In this document: in pieces, positions 63,820-64,000 of the stretch
Position numbering within the stretch: the stretch's first letter is position 1
How the letters are laid out: each line of letters starts with the position of its first letter
Assembly (NCBI RefSeq): GCF_900086585.1
Contig: NZ_FLKM01000007.1
Location: 62,001-126,000 of the forward strand
Origin: Emergencia timonensis
GTDB lineage: Bacteria; Bacillota; Clostridia; Peptostreptococcales; Anaerovoracaceae
DNA: 64,000 bases
Direction: 5' to 3'
The notes under the pieces: generated by a model
Told to the model about the DNA's origin: nothing
Seen by the model: the letters and a program-made list of their open reading frames with translations, nothing else
Databases searched by the model: none
Position numbers and translations under genes: made by a program

Positions 63820-64000
63820 ATGATGAAAATATCAACAAAAGGCCGATATGCTCTTCGAGTTATGATTGACCTTGCTGAAAATAATACGGGAAATTATATC
63901 CCCTTGAAGGACATTGCCGCACGGCAGGATATCTCCGAGAAATATTTGGAGAGTATTATCTCCGCATTGACAAAGGCGCACTTTTTAGAAGGCCTCCGCG
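63820..64000 (+). CDS. Rrf2/IscR-family regulator (cut by right edge)
   Basis: The first 60 residues read MMKISTKGRYALRVMIDLAE, then IPLKDIAARQDISEKYLESI, the winged-helix start of Rrf2-type regulators such as IscR and CymR. The cluster-binding cysteines, if any, would lie past the window. AGAGGTG precedes ATGATG; the second ATG (63823) may be the true start. Its promoter appears to be the last unit of the 101-bp array. Confidence 0.92.
   Translation, partial: MMKISTKGRYALRVMIDLAENNTGNYIPLKDIAARQDISEKYLESIISALTKAHFLEGLR

Overview
The window looks like chromosome of an anaerobic, endospore-forming, amino-acid-fermenting Clostridia bacterium. The reasons are spoIIID, an arginine deiminase pathway, many amino-acid and peptide transporters with deacylases, lysine-2,3-aminomutase-like and other radical-SAM enzymes, and sigma-54 control of amino-acid genes. 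A member of the Family XIII/Anaerovoracaceae group would fit, but that is inference. There are no rRNA or tRNA genes, no CRISPR array, no phage and no intact insertion sequence.

Layout. 1-7.8 kb: two tandem paralogous sigma-54 activators (one cut by the left edge), an APC amino-acid permease behind a sigma-54 promoter, and an operon for N-acyl amino acids (YfcC-type carrier, M20 hydrolase, small membrane protein, D-aminoacylase). 8-10.4 kb: a patch of decayed genes. 10.4-14.1 kb: arginine deiminase pathway (OTC, ADI, carbamate kinase) containing a 125-bp palindromic element. 14.2-22.3 kb: a MocR regulator that has lost its PLP lysine, an rRNA methyltransferase, an MreB-like gene, and a PhoB/PhoR/Na-Pi transporter operon with a candidate Pho box. 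22.5-28.5 kb: a six-gene operon of nucleoside hydrolase, BioB-like radical SAM enzyme and YnjBCD-like ABC importer. 28.7-30.8 kb: spoIIID and pyrG. 31-36.5 kb: a second sigma-54 activator with KamA-like aminomutase, NhaC-type antiporter and threonine-aldolase-like enzyme; the aminomutase has a strong -24/-12 promoter and three GCAAG palindromes. 36.5-43.2 kb: a tandem repeat, a secreted 5'-nucleotidase, LysR, DUF2284, a HutD-membrane fusion, a CAT-like acyltransferase and a C_GCAxxG_C_C protein. 43.2-52.3 kb: a PucR-linked cluster (M29 peptidase, AroM, DUF1177, OPT transporter, DUF917, Asp/Glu racemase), interrupted by a DUF1016 nuclease gene with an in-frame amber codon. 52.3-56.4 kb: hydrolase, a radical-SAM-like protein lacking its cluster cysteines, TetR, and a Crp/Fnr regulator divergent from a ferredoxin. 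56.4-64 kb: a repeat array, PfkB kinase, a sigma-54-driven amidohydrolase-BrnQ pair, a dynamin-like GTPase, another repeat array and the start of an Rrf2 regulator.

Two themes stand out. First, three good sigma-54 promoters sit in front of amino-acid uptake or catabolism genes, in the same window as two complete and one partial sigma-54 activators. Second, four intergenic arrays of 91-101-bp double-hairpin units share a TATAAT core; in three of them it points at the next gene, so they may be iterated promoters. The best candidates for undescribed biology are the nucleosidase/radical-SAM/ABC operon (possibly queuosine-type salvage with a non-ECF importer), the PucR-OPT-AroM-DUF1177 peptide cluster, and the repeat arrays.
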